DNA of 52,110 nucleotides from an uncultured Clostridia bacterium (GTDB lineage: Bacteria; Bacillota; Clostridia; TANB77; CAG-508). Where the stretch lies: the NCBI GenBank assembly GCA_947631185.1, contig CANRKJ010000013.1, forward strand, positions 1-52,110, read 5' to 3'. Position 1 is the first letter of the stretch, and every line of letters begins with the position of its first letter. Below the pieces are notes generated by a model. The model had not been told where the DNA came from, did not search any database, and was given only the letters and a program-made list of their open reading frames with translations. The position numbers were made by a program, and so were the translations under genes. Shown here piece by piece: positions 9,901 to 17,782 of the stretch.

Positions 9901-11903
9901 CCACCTTCAGTGCTATATAGTTGAACAAACTTAGAAATATTACTTTGTGATAAATCTAATCCTACACGTGGTTGCATTATTCCATAACCTGATATTACTT
10001 TTTTCCCTTTTAAAACAGGTCTGTTTAAAATATGAGCCATTGCACCAATCATTTTACTTGCAGAATCAAAAATTAAGTTTGTATCACTATCTAATGTTAT
10101 AATATATTTTATTTTATTTATTATATCTTTATCTATATTATTTGCTAAAAAATCGTCTACAACTTTACCTTGCAAAAACAAATTAAATGAATATAATAAC
10201 CCTCTTTTCCTTTCCCAACCAATAAATTTATTTTCTCCTGAATTCCATCTTCTCTTTCTAAAAATAAAACCAAATATATTTGTATTATATTTTTGATTTA
10301 ATCTCTCAGCTTCTTTTATACCTGCTTCTATTAACACCTTATCTATATTCTCAGTTTCTTTTTCACTTTCCGTACAATCTCCTAACAATGTAAAATACAA
10401 ATTATTTTGATTATTTGCATTATAATATACTTCTAACTTTTTAAACATTTTTTTTACTTTATCTTCTGAACCCAATATTGTAGGAATCACAACCATAGTA
10501 GTATATTGCTCTGGAATTTCTGATTCAAAGTCTAATTTTGGTATTAAAGTTGGAGCTTTCAATTTTAATAAAATATAATTCATTATTCTAATAATTATTT
10601 CAGAAATTGGAATATACAAAATTACAAATTGAAAAATACTTAAAATTAAATTATTTAATAATATCTGTGTTATAAAAGCAAAAATAAAATCAATATATAT
10701 TGTTAATCCAAAATTTAAAGAAATATATAATTTAGATATTTGATTTTGATTAAGAAATCTTTTGTGTTTAATTTGAAGAGAATCTAACAATTCTGAATAA
10801 CCATCTTTTAACAAATAATAGCCTATATGTGATTTTATATCATCTTTTGTATATCTACTAGCTAATTCAATTAGTTTATTAGAAATATATACTTCTGATA
10901 TTTTAAATTTTTTTGCTATATTTTCTATTTTTGTTCTATAGTAACTTTTACTTTCTTGTTCCATATTTTGATAAACATTTGCTGGATCTTTAAATAAAAT
11001 ATCTTCAATTCCATTTATCTCATTTAATAGTTCATCAAAATTAATTCTTCCTATATCCTTTATACTTTTTATACAATTTCCCAAAACAACTTTTAAGTTT
11101 GCTATTTGATAATGCTCTTTTTGTATTATGTCTGAAATTGTAAGTCCAAGTTTTAAAACTTCCTGTTCTAAAATGTTTTGATAAGCAATTGCATTTTTTC
11201 CGTATTTTCTTAATCTATAAGACATATATTCAATAAATGAAAATTTAAGTTCAGTTTTAGATGAATATTTTATATTTACTTTATTTGTGAAAATTCTATC
11301 TTTTAAATTTTTCTTCTCTACTAAATTTTCTATAATACTTTCAACCTTATATTTTTGGTTTTGAGAAATTATAATTTTTTCACATATTTTTCTAATATGT
11401 GAAATTTCTGCAATCTTTAAAAATATTCCAAAATTTGAGATTTCGTCCATTGACAATAATTTTTTATTTTGATATGAACTTAAAGCTAATCTAATAATAT
11501 CTTCATTTATATTACAGTCTGTATAAGAAACTAATATAGAAGCTAAAACATATGCTCTTGAAAAGCCTTTATATTCCCCCTCTGCAATACCATTTAAATT
11601 TTTATATTTTTTTAATGTTAGCTCATTTTGAATATATTTAAAATTTTCTTCAATAATATAAAAGTTATCTAATATCCACTCACCAGCAGAATGAATTTTT
11701 ATACCCAATTTTAAGTGACGACTAAGTAAATTATAAGTTTCTAAAATTCTATTATAGTCTTTTTTTAGTTCTGGTATGGGATAAGTGTTTTTATTAGAAT
11801 AGTTTTGAATAACTTGATTTATTGCTAATTTTTCAAATAAATTTTGAATTTGATTTTTATCTAGTAAAACTCCATCAATACTTAAATTTTTATAATTTCT
11901 CAT
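3957..11903 (-). CDS. giant cyclic beta-1,2-glucan synthase-type enzyme (GT84 + GH94)
   Basis: A 2648-residue membrane enzyme that looks like NdvB/ChvB/Cgs, which builds, cyclises and trims beta-1,2-glucan from UDP-glucose at the membrane. Visible order: N-terminal region; membrane segments (about 395-448); a glycosyltransferase core with LDSDT (about 604), SHDLLEG (about 715) and RNHRWVRGD (about 748), the D,D,D,RxxRW set; more membrane segments (about 785-870, 910-942); a glycoamylase-like domain (about 995-1330, with SWTGTAFEY, PWGISES, AHHQG); two beta-sandwich/GH94-like regions; and a C-terminal GH94 phosphorylase module with GDWND (2329-2333), FRDQLQD and GGWSWYTGS. Brucella Cgs is about 2870 residues, so this is close to full length. 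The ATG follows a TGGAG site. It stands alone, with no glucan exporter seen beside it. Confidence 0.9.
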   Translation of the reverse strand: MRNYKNLSIDGVLLDKNQIQNLFEKLAINQVIQNYSNKNTYPIPELKKDYNRILETYNLLSRHLKLGIKIHSAGEWILDNFYIIEENFKYIQNELTLKKYKNLNGIAEGEYKGFSRAYVLASILVSYTDCNINEDIIRLALSSYQNKKLLSMDEISNFGIFLKIAEISHIRKICEKIIISQNQKYKVESIIENLVEKKNLKDRIFTNKVNIKYSSKTELKFSFIEYMSYRLRKYGKNAIAYQNILEQEVLKLGLTISDIIQKEHYQIANLKVVLGNCIKSIKDIGRINFDELLNEINGIEDILFKDPANVYQNMEQESKSYYRTKIENIAKKFKISEVYISNKLIELASRYTKDDIKSHIGYYLLKDGYSELLDSLQIKHKRFLNQNQISKLYISLNFGLTIYIDFIFAFITQILLNNLILSIFQFVILYIPISEIIIRIMNYILLKLKAPTLIPKLDFESEIPEQYTTMVVIPTILGSEDKVKKMFKKLEVYYNANNQNNLYFTLLGDCTESEKETENIDKVLIEAGIKEAERLNQKYNTNIFGFIFRKRRWNSGENKFIGWERKRGLLYSFNLFLQGKVVDDFLANNIDKDIINKIKYIITLDSDTNLIFDSASKMIGAMAHILNRPVLKGKKVISGYGIMQPRVGLDLSQSNISKFVQLYSTEGGIDFYTNAISDIYQDYFKEGIFTGKGIYDLNVYNTVLKDEFPENTILSHDLLEGNYLRCGLLSDIELLDGFPSKYLSYINRNHRWVRGDFQIASWIKNKKLNKISRFKIFDNLRRSLLKPMVLIGLIFGFILDNNIMIFTSLISLEIMYLLEILNYIIFKKSNIIGAIYSNRNFSRKFEGVFLAIIRIILDFIFLPFEAYKNIDAIIRVIYRKIRKTKLLEWVTSEDVDKNCSNKLSIYYKEMFIQVIFGAITFILNQYFIGILWIIAPFVAYEISKDNKEKTILSKDDELYLLSIAKDTWKFFIDNITKENNYLIIDNYQDDRRNKIVRRTSSTNIGLELISVISAYDLGFIKLDQCIDYLYKIFDSINKLSKWNGHLYNWYNTEDLKPLIPRFISTVDSGNFVGYLYIVRQFLIENNEKKELDNLIQNVDNLINNTDFSYLYSEKNKLFSVGFNLEENELIDSYYDFLASEARQASVVAIAKRDVPLKHWNNLSRTLTVFKGYKGLVSWTGTAFEYLMPNINLKQYEGSLIDESSRFAVLSQMEYCSRYGIPWGISESAYNTKDFNSNYQYKAFGIPWLGLKRGLEEDLVISPYSTCLALPLKLKSGIKNLKKLEEYGVRGNYGFFESIDFTPNRLKVGDKYEVVKTYMAHHQGLILNSLNNVINKNVLQNRFNKDAKIEAVNILLQEKMPLKMIITKDKKKKVEKLKNENLAGYCEREIKEFNFNHKNINIISNENYKVYIDNFGNGYSKYKNKLLTEFKPTISFKQGIFFYLKSNKRILSLEENCKVIFAPDKAIFSKTEGNLKMETKITVNPNEPMEVRNIKISNVGNTEEILDLYCELIPILSNDMEHYAHPCFNKMFIKYEKIDDIFVITKKQKDSNENLNLAVCLYSDKNQIIENSFEVDKEKFYGRDNLGIPLAIVQNRKLDNNIIQSVDSMLAIKNTFKLKSNEEIEISLLLSVNEDKKICLENINSLKGKEEINKLFDLSRIRVEEELKYLRLNSETLINSMKLLDFIYDDNLPKLNQRFENVFEYNSIWKYGISGDYPIILFDINSIDDIYIFEEFLDIYIFYRTKNIFIDIVILLYEKNIYEHYLLNSIEEIIQNKQISYLKNQKSGIYVINRNEVLKEDLEFIYNNSKLKFDRQKGTLKNYIKDIEEKLNNKETTEKIELREFEEEILPCNIETKDFYNGIGGFLDNGKEYVFAVNKDSKTPSVWSNVISNKFFGSIVTENMADSTWCKNSRLNRLTPWNNNGVQNLPSEIIYVFEKSKKRVWTLNSGVIPNNNYYYCTYGFGYAKYRNITDGILQETNIYIPSEDKVKVTDIRFKNIYDEDRVLNVVFLSNLVIGEDEFLTNKNLIAKFNNNTVYIKNTIPSLEFKNNIMFISSNEKINKISFRKDDLLENGDYRKPIKILNKKNDFCNSVDCVILEFQIKLNSFEEKNLIIQMGEERESEKINDYINKYNNIDFVKNDLEQTKKNWRNLLNGIWITTPSKELDYLFNGWLGYQTISSRIFSRSSFYQSGGAIGFRDQLQDTLGMKFLNSDLLKDQILKCSAHQFIDGDVLHWWHDETKRGIRTRFSDDLLWLPYSVIEYIQFTNDYSFLDEQVEYLSGNLLSDNEQEKYDIYYNGKEKESIYQHCIRAIERSLNFGENGFPKIGSGDWNDGFSNVGVKGKGESIWLGFFLYDILNRFEDILKYKNDIEKIEKYNNIKMDLKKKLNTVGWDGKWYKRAIDDEGNSIGSIECDECKIDGISQSWAVISDCGDNDKKYICLENAENYLVDRENKIIKLFTPAFENSKLEPGYIKSYPAGVRENGGQYTHGALWLAMAYFRLGLGDKGYELLSILNPINHSQNIESLSKYKKEPYVVSADVYSSKDMQGRGGWSWYTGSSSWFYKIIIEELLGLKIKNGYAIIDPCIPKKWKNFEIHYKHKTSMYNFKINNFEEKNKGVQKVILNNEILKDKKIFLQNDGKIYNVEVFM

Positions 11904-11987
11904 AAAAAACTCCAGTCATATATTTTTTTCTATTTTGTATTTTCTTCAATTACTAAAAAAATATTCAAATTAGAATAAAAATTTACT

Positions 11988-12015
11988 ACATATAAATTTT
12001 CTTTTTTCACATACT
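11988..12015 (+). promoter_or_regulatory. possible sigma-G-type sporulation promoter
   Basis: ACATA (11988-11992), 16-bp spacer, CATACTA (12009-12015). This fits the forespore sigma-G pattern (GYATR, about 17-18, CATNNTA) with a perfect -10 and a 4/5 -35, and lies in front of a spore-protein gene, where such a promoter is expected. Confidence 0.45.
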
Positions 12016-12048
12016 AAATTTAGAATATAACAAATATATTCTAAATTT
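12016..12048 (+). promoter_or_regulatory. perfect 14-bp inverted repeat in spore-gene leader
   Basis: The arms AAATTTAGAATATA and TATATTCTAAATTT are perfectly complementary around a 5-nt loop, and end 6-8 nt before the ribosome site of the spore-protein gene. No T-run follows, so it is not a terminator. It may stabilise the 5' end of the mRNA or act as an operator. Confidence 0.6.
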
Positions 12049-12066
12049 GCAGAAAGGATGTTAATC

Positions 12067-12246
12067 ATGAAAAAAAATAAAAGTTTAATATCTGAAAACT
12101 TAAAATATGAAATTGCTAAAGAACTAGGTGTTTATGATCAAGTAAAAAAAGATGGTAACTGGAAAAATGTTTCATCTAAAACATGTGGCCAAATTGTTTC
12201 TAAAGCAATCGAAATAGCAAATAGGTCTGTAGAACATGGACATTAA
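12067..12246 (+). CDS. small acid-soluble spore protein, alpha/beta type (minor, SspF-like)
   Basis: A 59-residue DNA-binding spore protein of the alpha/beta SASP family, which coats forespore DNA and is later degraded by the GPR protease. The diagnostic LKYEIAKELGV with the GPR-cleavage-type E-x-A-x-E-L/F-G site is present, followed by the second conserved helix CGQIVSKAIEIANRSV. The GG of major SASPs is CG here, as in the minor clostridial SspF-like group. The start is the ATG at 12067: an AAAGGATG ribosome site lies at good spacing, while the upstream ATG at 12058 abuts it. It is a lone gene between two convergent or opposite genes, with a possible sigma-G promoter. It is good evidence that the organism sporulates. 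Confidence 0.9.
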   Translation: MKKNKSLISENLKYEIAKELGVYDQVKKDGNWKNVSSKTCGQIVSKAIEIANRSVEHGH

Positions 12247-12269
12247 TAATTTTTCACTATTTAGAAAAT

Positions 12270-12380
12270 TTTTAAGTCCGTGCTCATTATTTATGCAATA
12301 AAATTTCGTAGAAATTTTGGTTGGATTTTGGGCAAACCCTTATATAAAAGGAAGTTTTAGAGAACTTTTCTTTTATATAA
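12270..12380. repeat. compound intergenic repeat with palindrome (copy D)
   Basis: The left part carries AAAATTTC-GTAG-AAATTTT with TTTATGCAAT and AAGTCCG, matching the repeat at 25655-25750. The right part is the palindrome TTATATAAAAGGAAGTT / AACTTTTCTTTTATATAA (12340-12356 and 12363-12380), matching hairpins at 25752-25796 and 38141-38176. The two parts come in the same order at 25655-25796. Confidence 0.6.
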
Positions 12381-12381
12381 A

Positions 12382-12427
12382 AAAATAGAATAGAAAGAAA
12401 AATAATTTTTTCTTTCTATTCTATTTT
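12382..12427. terminator. bidirectional terminator between spore gene and ltaS
   Basis: A 20-bp near-perfect stem (AATAGAATAGAAAGAAAAA and its complement) sits between convergent genes, with A/T tails on both sides. It overlaps the stop codon of the LtaS-type gene. Confidence 0.75.
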
Positions 12428-14353
12428 ATCTTTTAATAAATTCTCAACCACAATCGAATTAGATATACCTAACTCTTTTATTGCCCAGGATTGATAATCT
12501 TCTAAATTCTTTTTAGTAACTTCATCAATTGTATTTAAATCAACTTGTTTACCATCTTTCAAATAAAACCAATTACTTCCATCATATAAATAATCTTTTG
12601 TAATTATTTTTCCATTATTTATAACTACATAAGGTTTTCCATCAAATATATTTTTTCCAATAGAAATTTTATCCTCAATTCCTAATACACTTAAAAGTGT
12701 AGGTTTTATATCGATTTTACTTACTGGCTCTTCAATTTTCATATTTTGAATACCTGGTACTCTCATACCACAAGCGACATTTGTAAATTCCCATTGCATC
12801 TTTGCATCATTATAATTTGATTTATCCTCACCTAAAAACTCTATTAAATTTTCATCATACATAGTCATACCATAATGATCACCAAAAACAATTAAAACAG
12901 TATTATCATATAATCCTTTTTCTTTTAATTTATCTAAAAAAATTCCAAAAGCATAATCTGCATAATTACATGCTTCTAAATAATATCCTAATTGTGTATC
13001 TTTATATTTTCCAACATCTATATTAACTTTTTCTTCTTTATTAATTATTCCACTAAGTTCAAATGGCTTATGAGATGAAGCTGCAACTATATCTAAGAAA
13101 AAATTCCCATTATTTACATCCAAGCCGTCAATAACTTGTTTGTATAATAATTCATCTGATAAATATGTTCTAATAAGTTCTGATGTATCTTCAAAATCTT
13201 CTAAAAAAAATTTTTTATCTACTTGGTATTTTGAAAAAACATTTCCTCTATTCCAAAAATAAGCATAATTTCCATGTGCATATATATTAGTGTAATTTAC
13301 TGTTTTGAATCTTTTAAAAATATCATCATATGTATTCGAATAATATTTACTAAATGCCTCACCATTTTCTAATGGATACATTGAATTTATAACACTATGT
13401 TCAGAATCTGCTGTGGTAGTATAACTAGATGCATGCATATTAGAAATTTGTATATTTTCTGCAAAAAATTTATTTAAATTTGGTGTTATCTCTTTTCCAT
13501 TTATTGTTGCATTTATAACAAAATTTTGAATAGATTCGAGTTGTACACTTATACAATTCATTCCTTTAGCAATATCCTTATATTCTGGCTTTTCTGGATT
13601 TTTTTCATTTTGATATTCCTTTAATTCATTATAAGCTTTTATAGCCCCTTCATATTCAGGATAATCTACTGTTTTGCTATTTGTTATTGCATTTAATATA
13701 TCTACTGCATGATATCCATAAATTGTTCCAAATCTAACAGACTTATTTTTATTATATATATAACCTGTTACTAATTCCATTGATTCTGGAACAAACTTAT
13801 AATGAGAACATAAAATTATAATTCCAATCAAAACAATAATAACTGGTTTAAACTCAAAATTTTTTCTCTTTTTTACAGATATTGTTCCCCTAATAAATAA
13901 CATTATCATTATTGGAAAATCTATAAAATATAATATTTGTCTTAATTTTAGAAGACTAGGAATAGCTGCTATGATTTCATCTTTATATTGAATGTTCCCC
14001 GCCTGCATAACTGATATAATATTTGAAGCATACTCAAAATATAGTTCATCAGCAAATAAAACTAAACTTACAACTAAATTTATAAGTTGTCCAACAATAA
14101 ATCTACTTTTTGCACTTCTAAGTAGTAAAAGTGGTGAAAGTATAATAATTATAAAAAATATTGTTTGCCTAACTGTCCAAAGCCAAATCTTATCGCTAAA
14201 GAAAACAGTATCAGCATAAAAAAGTATAGTTTTCAATATTAAAAATATTCCTAGTACCAGGATAAACCATCTTGAACTAAGCAAGTCTTCTATTTCAAAA
14301 TTTTTTGTTTTGTCTATAAATTCTATAAATTTGTTTTTTAAATTTAATTTCAT
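12416..14353 (-). CDS. LtaS-type lipoteichoic acid synthase (sulfatase family)
   Basis: A 645-residue membrane protein with about five N-terminal membrane helices (to about residue 205) and an outside sulfatase-like domain. Enzymes of this type move glycerol-phosphate from phosphatidylglycerol onto the growing lipoteichoic acid chain. Visible motifs: the catalytic-Thr region SYTTTADSEHSVINSMYP, AHGNYAYFWNR, SSHKPF and the metal site FGDHYG. The true start is the ATG at 14353, seven nt after GGAG; the longer reading frame would begin with a TTG inside that ribosome site. It is a single gene with its own sigma-A-type promoter (14382-14410), divergent from the next gene. A related phosphoglycerol transferase with another acceptor cannot be excluded. 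Confidence 0.88.
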   Translation of the reverse strand: MKLNLKNKFIEFIDKTKNFEIEDLLSSRWFILVLGIFLILKTILFYADTVFFSDKIWLWTVRQTIFFIIIILSPLLLLRSAKSRFIVGQLINLVVSLVLFADELYFEYASNIISVMQAGNIQYKDEIIAAIPSLLKLRQILYFIDFPIMIMLFIRGTISVKKRKNFEFKPVIIVLIGIIILCSHYKFVPESMELVTGYIYNKNKSVRFGTIYGYHAVDILNAITNSKTVDYPEYEGAIKAYNELKEYQNEKNPEKPEYKDIAKGMNCISVQLESIQNFVINATINGKEITPNLNKFFAENIQISNMHASSYTTTADSEHSVINSMYPLENGEAFSKYYSNTYDDIFKRFKTVNYTNIYAHGNYAYFWNRGNVFSKYQVDKKFFLEDFEDTSELIRTYLSDELLYKQVIDGLDVNNGNFFLDIVAASSHKPFELSGIINKEEKVNIDVGKYKDTQLGYYLEACNYADYAFGIFLDKLKEKGLYDNTVLIVFGDHYGMTMYDENLIEFLGEDKSNYNDAKMQWEFTNVACGMRVPGIQNMKIEEPVSKIDIKPTLLSVLGIEDKISIGKNIFDGKPYVVINNGKIITKDYLYDGSNWFYLKDGKQVDLNTIDEVTKKNLEDYQSWAIKELGISNSIVVENLLKDKIE

Positions 14354-14381
14354 TTTTTTCTCCAAAATAATAATTTATTTT

Positions 14382-14410
14382 ATTATATAATCTTTATATA
14401 TTTTTTTCAA
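14382..14410 (-). promoter_or_regulatory. sigma-A-type promoter of ltaS
   Basis: On the minus strand TTGAAA (14405-14410), 17-bp spacer, TATAAT (14382-14387). Confidence 0.6.
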
Positions 14411-14454
14411 GAGAAATAAAAACCAATTTATTTATGTAAACTTTCTTATTAATA

Positions 14455-14483
14455 TTTACATATTGCTAAAAAAGTGATATAAT
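14455..14483 (+). promoter_or_regulatory. sigma-A-type promoter of unknown gene 14516
   Basis: TTTACA (14455-14460), 17-bp spacer, TATAAT (14478-14483), then a GGGGG ribosome site five nt before the start codon. Confidence 0.65.
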
Positions 14484-14515
14484 AATAATATTAAGAAAAA
14501 AAAAAGGGGGATAAA

Positions 14516-15463
14516 ATGAAAGCACGTATTCCAAATAGAGAAAATAAAAATAAAAAATCAAATTCTGCTCTTACTAGTGATGGAACCCTTGATCCAAATA
14601 GACCATTTGAAATTATAAAGAAAGATATAAATACAGTTTTTGAAGAATTAATTCAAACACTTGATGAAAAAGATTTAGGATTAAACGATATTAATGTTGA
14701 AAATATGAATGACTTTTCTATAAAAACTACTAAAATTATAAACTTATCATATATTTTTTATCAAAATATTAATCAATTTAAAATTTCCCCAAATTTATAT
14801 AATATTAGTAGAAAATATGTTTTAGAATTGTTAAATAAAAAATTATTAGAAGCATTAGAAGCTAACTATTCTTTACCAGAAAATAATGATAATTCCTCAA
14901 AATTAAATATGCTTTTAGATATTATGGAAGATGATTATCAAAATTCTATAACTAATAGTAAACTACCTGATCCTATAAAATCAAAAATCATTGCTACATA
15001 TACAGAATTTACAGAAAAAAAATTAGAAGAACTTAATGTTAGCAAAACCGAATTTGAAAGACTATTACATCCTAATAATCCTGAAAATGAAAAAAATACT
15101 GTTTCAGATACAGAAGAAATAGATGACTCTAATAGCTTTTATAATCAAGTAAAAAATTACACAAATAATTTTCAATTTTTAATTGTACCTGAATACATGC
15201 ATATAAAAAAGCATCCATATGGAAAATTTGAAAATTACGATTATTATTTAAAATATGATAATTTCCAAAAAAAGTTTAAAGAATATATATTGAAAAAACG
15301 TATAACAGAACTTGAAGCTATCGATAAAATTTTAAGTTCAAATGATGAAAAATTTAAAAATGAACTATTAAAAATAGATAAAGCTTTTATACCTATACTA
15401 CAATCAAGAAAAATATCAATTTTGGAAAAATCAAAAAATAAAAATGAGCCTGAAGAAAAATAA
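14516..15463 (+). CDS. unknown cytoplasmic protein, 315 residues
   Basis: I do not recognise this protein. It has no signal peptide or membrane segment, is mostly charged and predicted helical, and has a basic, disordered-looking first 20 residues (MKARIPNRENKNKK), an acidic linker near 195-205 and a Lys-rich end. It is expressed from a strong sigma-A-like promoter with a GGGGG ribosome site, and ends at a good terminator, so it is a single-gene unit. The neighbours are LtaS (divergent) and CwlD (same direction, after the terminator). No catalytic motif is visible. The base composition matches its neighbours, so recent transfer is not suggested. Confidence 0.8.
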   Translation: MKARIPNRENKNKKSNSALTSDGTLDPNRPFEIIKKDINTVFEELIQTLDEKDLGLNDINVENMNDFSIKTTKIINLSYIFYQNINQFKISPNLYNISRKYVLELLNKKLLEALEANYSLPENNDNSSKLNMLLDIMEDDYQNSITNSKLPDPIKSKIIATYTEFTEKKLEELNVSKTEFERLLHPNNPENEKNTVSDTEEIDDSNSFYNQVKNYTNNFQFLIVPEYMHIKKHPYGKFENYDYYLKYDNFQKKFKEYILKKRITELEAIDKILSSNDEKFKNELLKIDKAFIPILQSRKISILEKSKNKNEPEEK

Positions 15464-15505
15464 AAAAAAATATATGATTTAAAATTTAAATCATATATTT
15501 TTTTT
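15463..15505 (+). terminator. terminator after unknown gene
   Basis: The stem ATATATGATTT / AAATCATATAT is flanked by A-runs before and T-runs after. Confidence 0.7.
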
Positions 15506-15566
15506 ATACATATATAAAAATCATCATATAAAAAAAATTTTTTAATATAATTTTTTAGGTGATTAT

Positions 15567-16262
15567 ATGTTAATATTTAATAAAAAAAGAATTTTATTTA
15601 TTTTATTTTCCATAATTATTTCCATTTCATTTTTAAATTCAAATGAAAGCATAGAAACTAGTTCAATACCTTCAAGTAATCATATTGTTATACTAGATGC
15701 AGGACATGGTATTCCAGATGGTGGAGCTGTTGCAAATGATGGAACATCTGAAGAAAGTATAAATTTATCAATTGTATTAAAACTACAAAAACTACTAGAA
15801 TCATCTAACACAACAGTTATTTTAACTAGAAGTGATGAAAACGGAATATATGATTCTAATTCAAAAAAATTAAAAAGGTCAGATTTAATAAATCGTGTAA
15901 AACTTGCAAATTCTTCTAATGCTGATATTTTCGTTTCAATTCATTTAAATAAAATTAATTTATCTGATTGTTCTGGATGGCAATCCTTTTATCAAAAAAA
16001 TAATGAAAATAGTAAAAAATTAGCGAAATTTATACAAGATAATTTAAATAATACTATTGAAAAAAATAATAAAAGAGAAATTCTTCCTTTATCTGGAAAA
16101 TATATTATGGATAATGTAACTATTCCTACAGTCACTATTGAGTGTGGTTTTCTGTCAAATTCAAACGAACTTAATAATTTAAAATCAAATGAATATCAAG
16201 AAAAACTTGCATGGGGAATTTATGAAGGTATTATTGACTATTTTTCTAATGCTATGTTATAA
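15567..16262 (+). CDS. cwlD: N-acetylmuramoyl-L-alanine amidase, CwlD-like
   Basis: Zinc amidase of the Amidase_3 family that cuts the bond between muramic acid and the stem peptide. CwlD does this during spore cortex synthesis, allowing muramic-delta-lactam formation. The 231-residue product has an uncleaved-signal-type membrane helix (about 9-24) and the family motifs: ILDAGHG (zinc His), the EESIN zinc Glu, VSIHLN (zinc His) and ECGFLSN (catalytic Glu). The size and single-domain form fit CwlD rather than multi-domain autolysins. The ATG follows AGGTGAT. The next small gene begins 37 nt downstream and then overlaps an L,D-transpeptidase gene, so all three probably form one unit. The spore role is inferred from family and context. 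Confidence 0.87.
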   Translation: MLIFNKKRILFILFSIIISISFLNSNESIETSSIPSSNHIVILDAGHGIPDGGAVANDGTSEESINLSIVLKLQKLLESSNTTVILTRSDENGIYDSNSKKLKRSDLINRVKLANSSNADIFVSIHLNKINLSDCSGWQSFYQKNNENSKKLAKFIQDNLNNTIEKNNKREILPLSGKYIMDNVTIPTVTIECGFLSNSNELNNLKSNEYQEKLAWGIYEGIIDYFSNAML

Positions 16263-16299
16263 TTTAAAAGTAAAAATTAAATATACTAGGAGAATTATA

Positions 16300-16527
16300 A
16301 TGAATAATTCAAATAATGATTTTGATTATGAAGAACTAGTAAAAAAGAATATTTTAATTGCTAAAACCTTATATAACTTACCTGAATCAAAAAAAAATAG
16401 AGTCAAAAAATTATTAATAAAAAAAGAAAAAATTATACAAAAAAATGGTATATTTGCAGAATACAGAATTAATAAAATAAACAAAACAATAAACAAAATA
16501 AGAGAGGAATATAATGAAAAAAAATAG
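16300..16527 (+). CDS. small unknown basic protein, 75 residues
   Basis: I do not recognise this protein. The start is the ATG at 16300, seven nt after a perfect AGGAG; the longer frame would start inside cwlD without a ribosome site. The product is highly charged, Lys/Asn/Ile-rich and probably helical (DYEELVKKN, KKLLIKKEKIIQKN, INKINKTINKIREEY), with no membrane segment or signal. It overlaps the L,D-transpeptidase gene by 14 nt, suggesting translational coupling and membership of the cwlD-transpeptidase unit. Confidence 0.75.
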   Translation: MNNSNNDFDYEELVKKNILIAKTLYNLPESKKNRVKKLLIKKEKIIQKNGIFAEYRINKINKTINKIREEYNEKK

Positions 16528-17749
16528 AAAGTCTAAAGAAAAAAGAAGAAATATAGTTAGAATACTTTTAATTTTGTTATTTAGTTTTTTAGTATCATTT
16601 ATATTATGTCATAATGAAACAAAAGCCAACAATAAAATTATAGAACAAACTGTTAATGATGCTTTTGTATTTCAAAGTATATTATTAGCTCATAATCTAG
16701 AACCTAATACTCCTAAAGAATATACTGATATATCATCATTAGATGATACTAGTGATACAGAATCATTCGTAAGTGATGCTGCTATTAAAACAGGTGTATC
16801 ACAATATTATATTAGAGTAAATTATAGTGCAAATTGTATAACTATTTTTACTAAAGATGATGAAGGAAATTATACAAAACCATATAAAGCCATGATATGT
16901 TCATCTGGAAAATCAACACCTAAATCAGGTACATATAAAATAACATATAAATATCGTTGGCTTAGCTTATATGGAGGAGTTTACGGCCAATATTCTACTA
17001 GAATAGTTAAAAATATACTATTTCATTCTGTTCCTTATTACAAACAAAGAGCTGACACTTTAGAATATGAGGAATATGATAAACTCGGAACTACAGCTTC
17101 AGCTGGTTGTATTAGATTAACTGTTAGAGATGCTAAATGGATTTATGATAATATTACATCAGGAACTTATGTTGAATTCTATTCTGATCCATCAAATCCA
17201 GGACCATTAGGAAAACCAAAAGCACAAAAGATTTCTGGTGATATAGATAATAGAAATTGGGATCCTACAGATCCAGATAAGAATAATCCATGGACTGGTG
17301 GAAATGGTGTTCCAAGTGTAAGCTATACTACTGAATATAAAAACAACAAAAATACTACAAAAAAGAATAATACTACTATAGAATCTGAAAGTACAACTTC
17401 AAATTCATCATCTACCCCACCTGCATCAACTTCATCAACTTCGTCAACTAGTACATCTTCACAACAATCATCAGAATCAACCTCAAAAAATTTAGATACA
17501 AATACTCCAAAAAAAGAAGATTCTGATTCTTCTGGAAATACTACTAATCAATCCACTGAACATCATGAAGAACAAAAACCTAGTGAATCAACACCAAGCG
17601 AACCATCAACATCTTCAGATGAAACTGAAAAAAAACCTGAATCAGAACCAGAAAAAACTACACCTTCTACCCCATCTAGTAATACAACATCACCAGAATC
17701 TTCTTCTAGTTCAAGTTCTAGCCAAAATCCATCATCATCTGAAACTTAA
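16514..17749 (+). CDS. L,D-transpeptidase (YkuD family) with Ser/Thr-rich tail
   Basis: Exported wall enzyme of the YkuD family, which forms 3-3 cross-links or attaches wall proteins using a catalytic Cys. Residues 13-32 are a membrane anchor or signal. The YkuD domain (about 98-224) carries HSVPYY (His171) and the active-site signature SAGCIRL (Cys199, Arg201). After it come a short Asp/Trp/Pro linker (DPTDPDKNNPWTGG) and about 140 residues made mainly of Ser, Thr, Pro, Glu and Asn, a typical wall-spanning or glycosylated spacer. No sorting motif follows it. The start overlaps the preceding small gene. A strong terminator follows. The low-complexity tail could be hypervariable between strains. 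Confidence 0.88.
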   Translation: MKKNRKSKEKRRNIVRILLILLFSFLVSFILCHNETKANNKIIEQTVNDAFVFQSILLAHNLEPNTPKEYTDISSLDDTSDTESFVSDAAIKTGVSQYYIRVNYSANCITIFTKDDEGNYTKPYKAMICSSGKSTPKSGTYKITYKYRWLSLYGGVYGQYSTRIVKNILFHSVPYYKQRADTLEYEEYDKLGTTASAGCIRLTVRDAKWIYDNITSGTYVEFYSDPSNPGPLGKPKAQKISGDIDNRNWDPTDPDKNNPWTGGNGVPSVSYTTEYKNNKNTTKKNNTTIESESTTSNSSSTPPASTSSTSSTSTSSQQSSESTSKNLDTNTPKKEDSDSSGNTTNQSTEHHEEQKPSESTPSEPSTSSDETEKKPESEPEKTTPSTPSSNTTSPESSSSSSSSQNPSSSET

Positions 17750-17782
17750 AAAATAGCGATTTATAAATCGCTATTTTTTTTT
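17747..17782. terminator. bidirectional terminator between transpeptidase and GGDEF gene
   Basis: The stem AAATAGCGATTT / AAATCGCTATTT is flanked by A-run and T-run, between two convergent genes. Confidence 0.85.
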
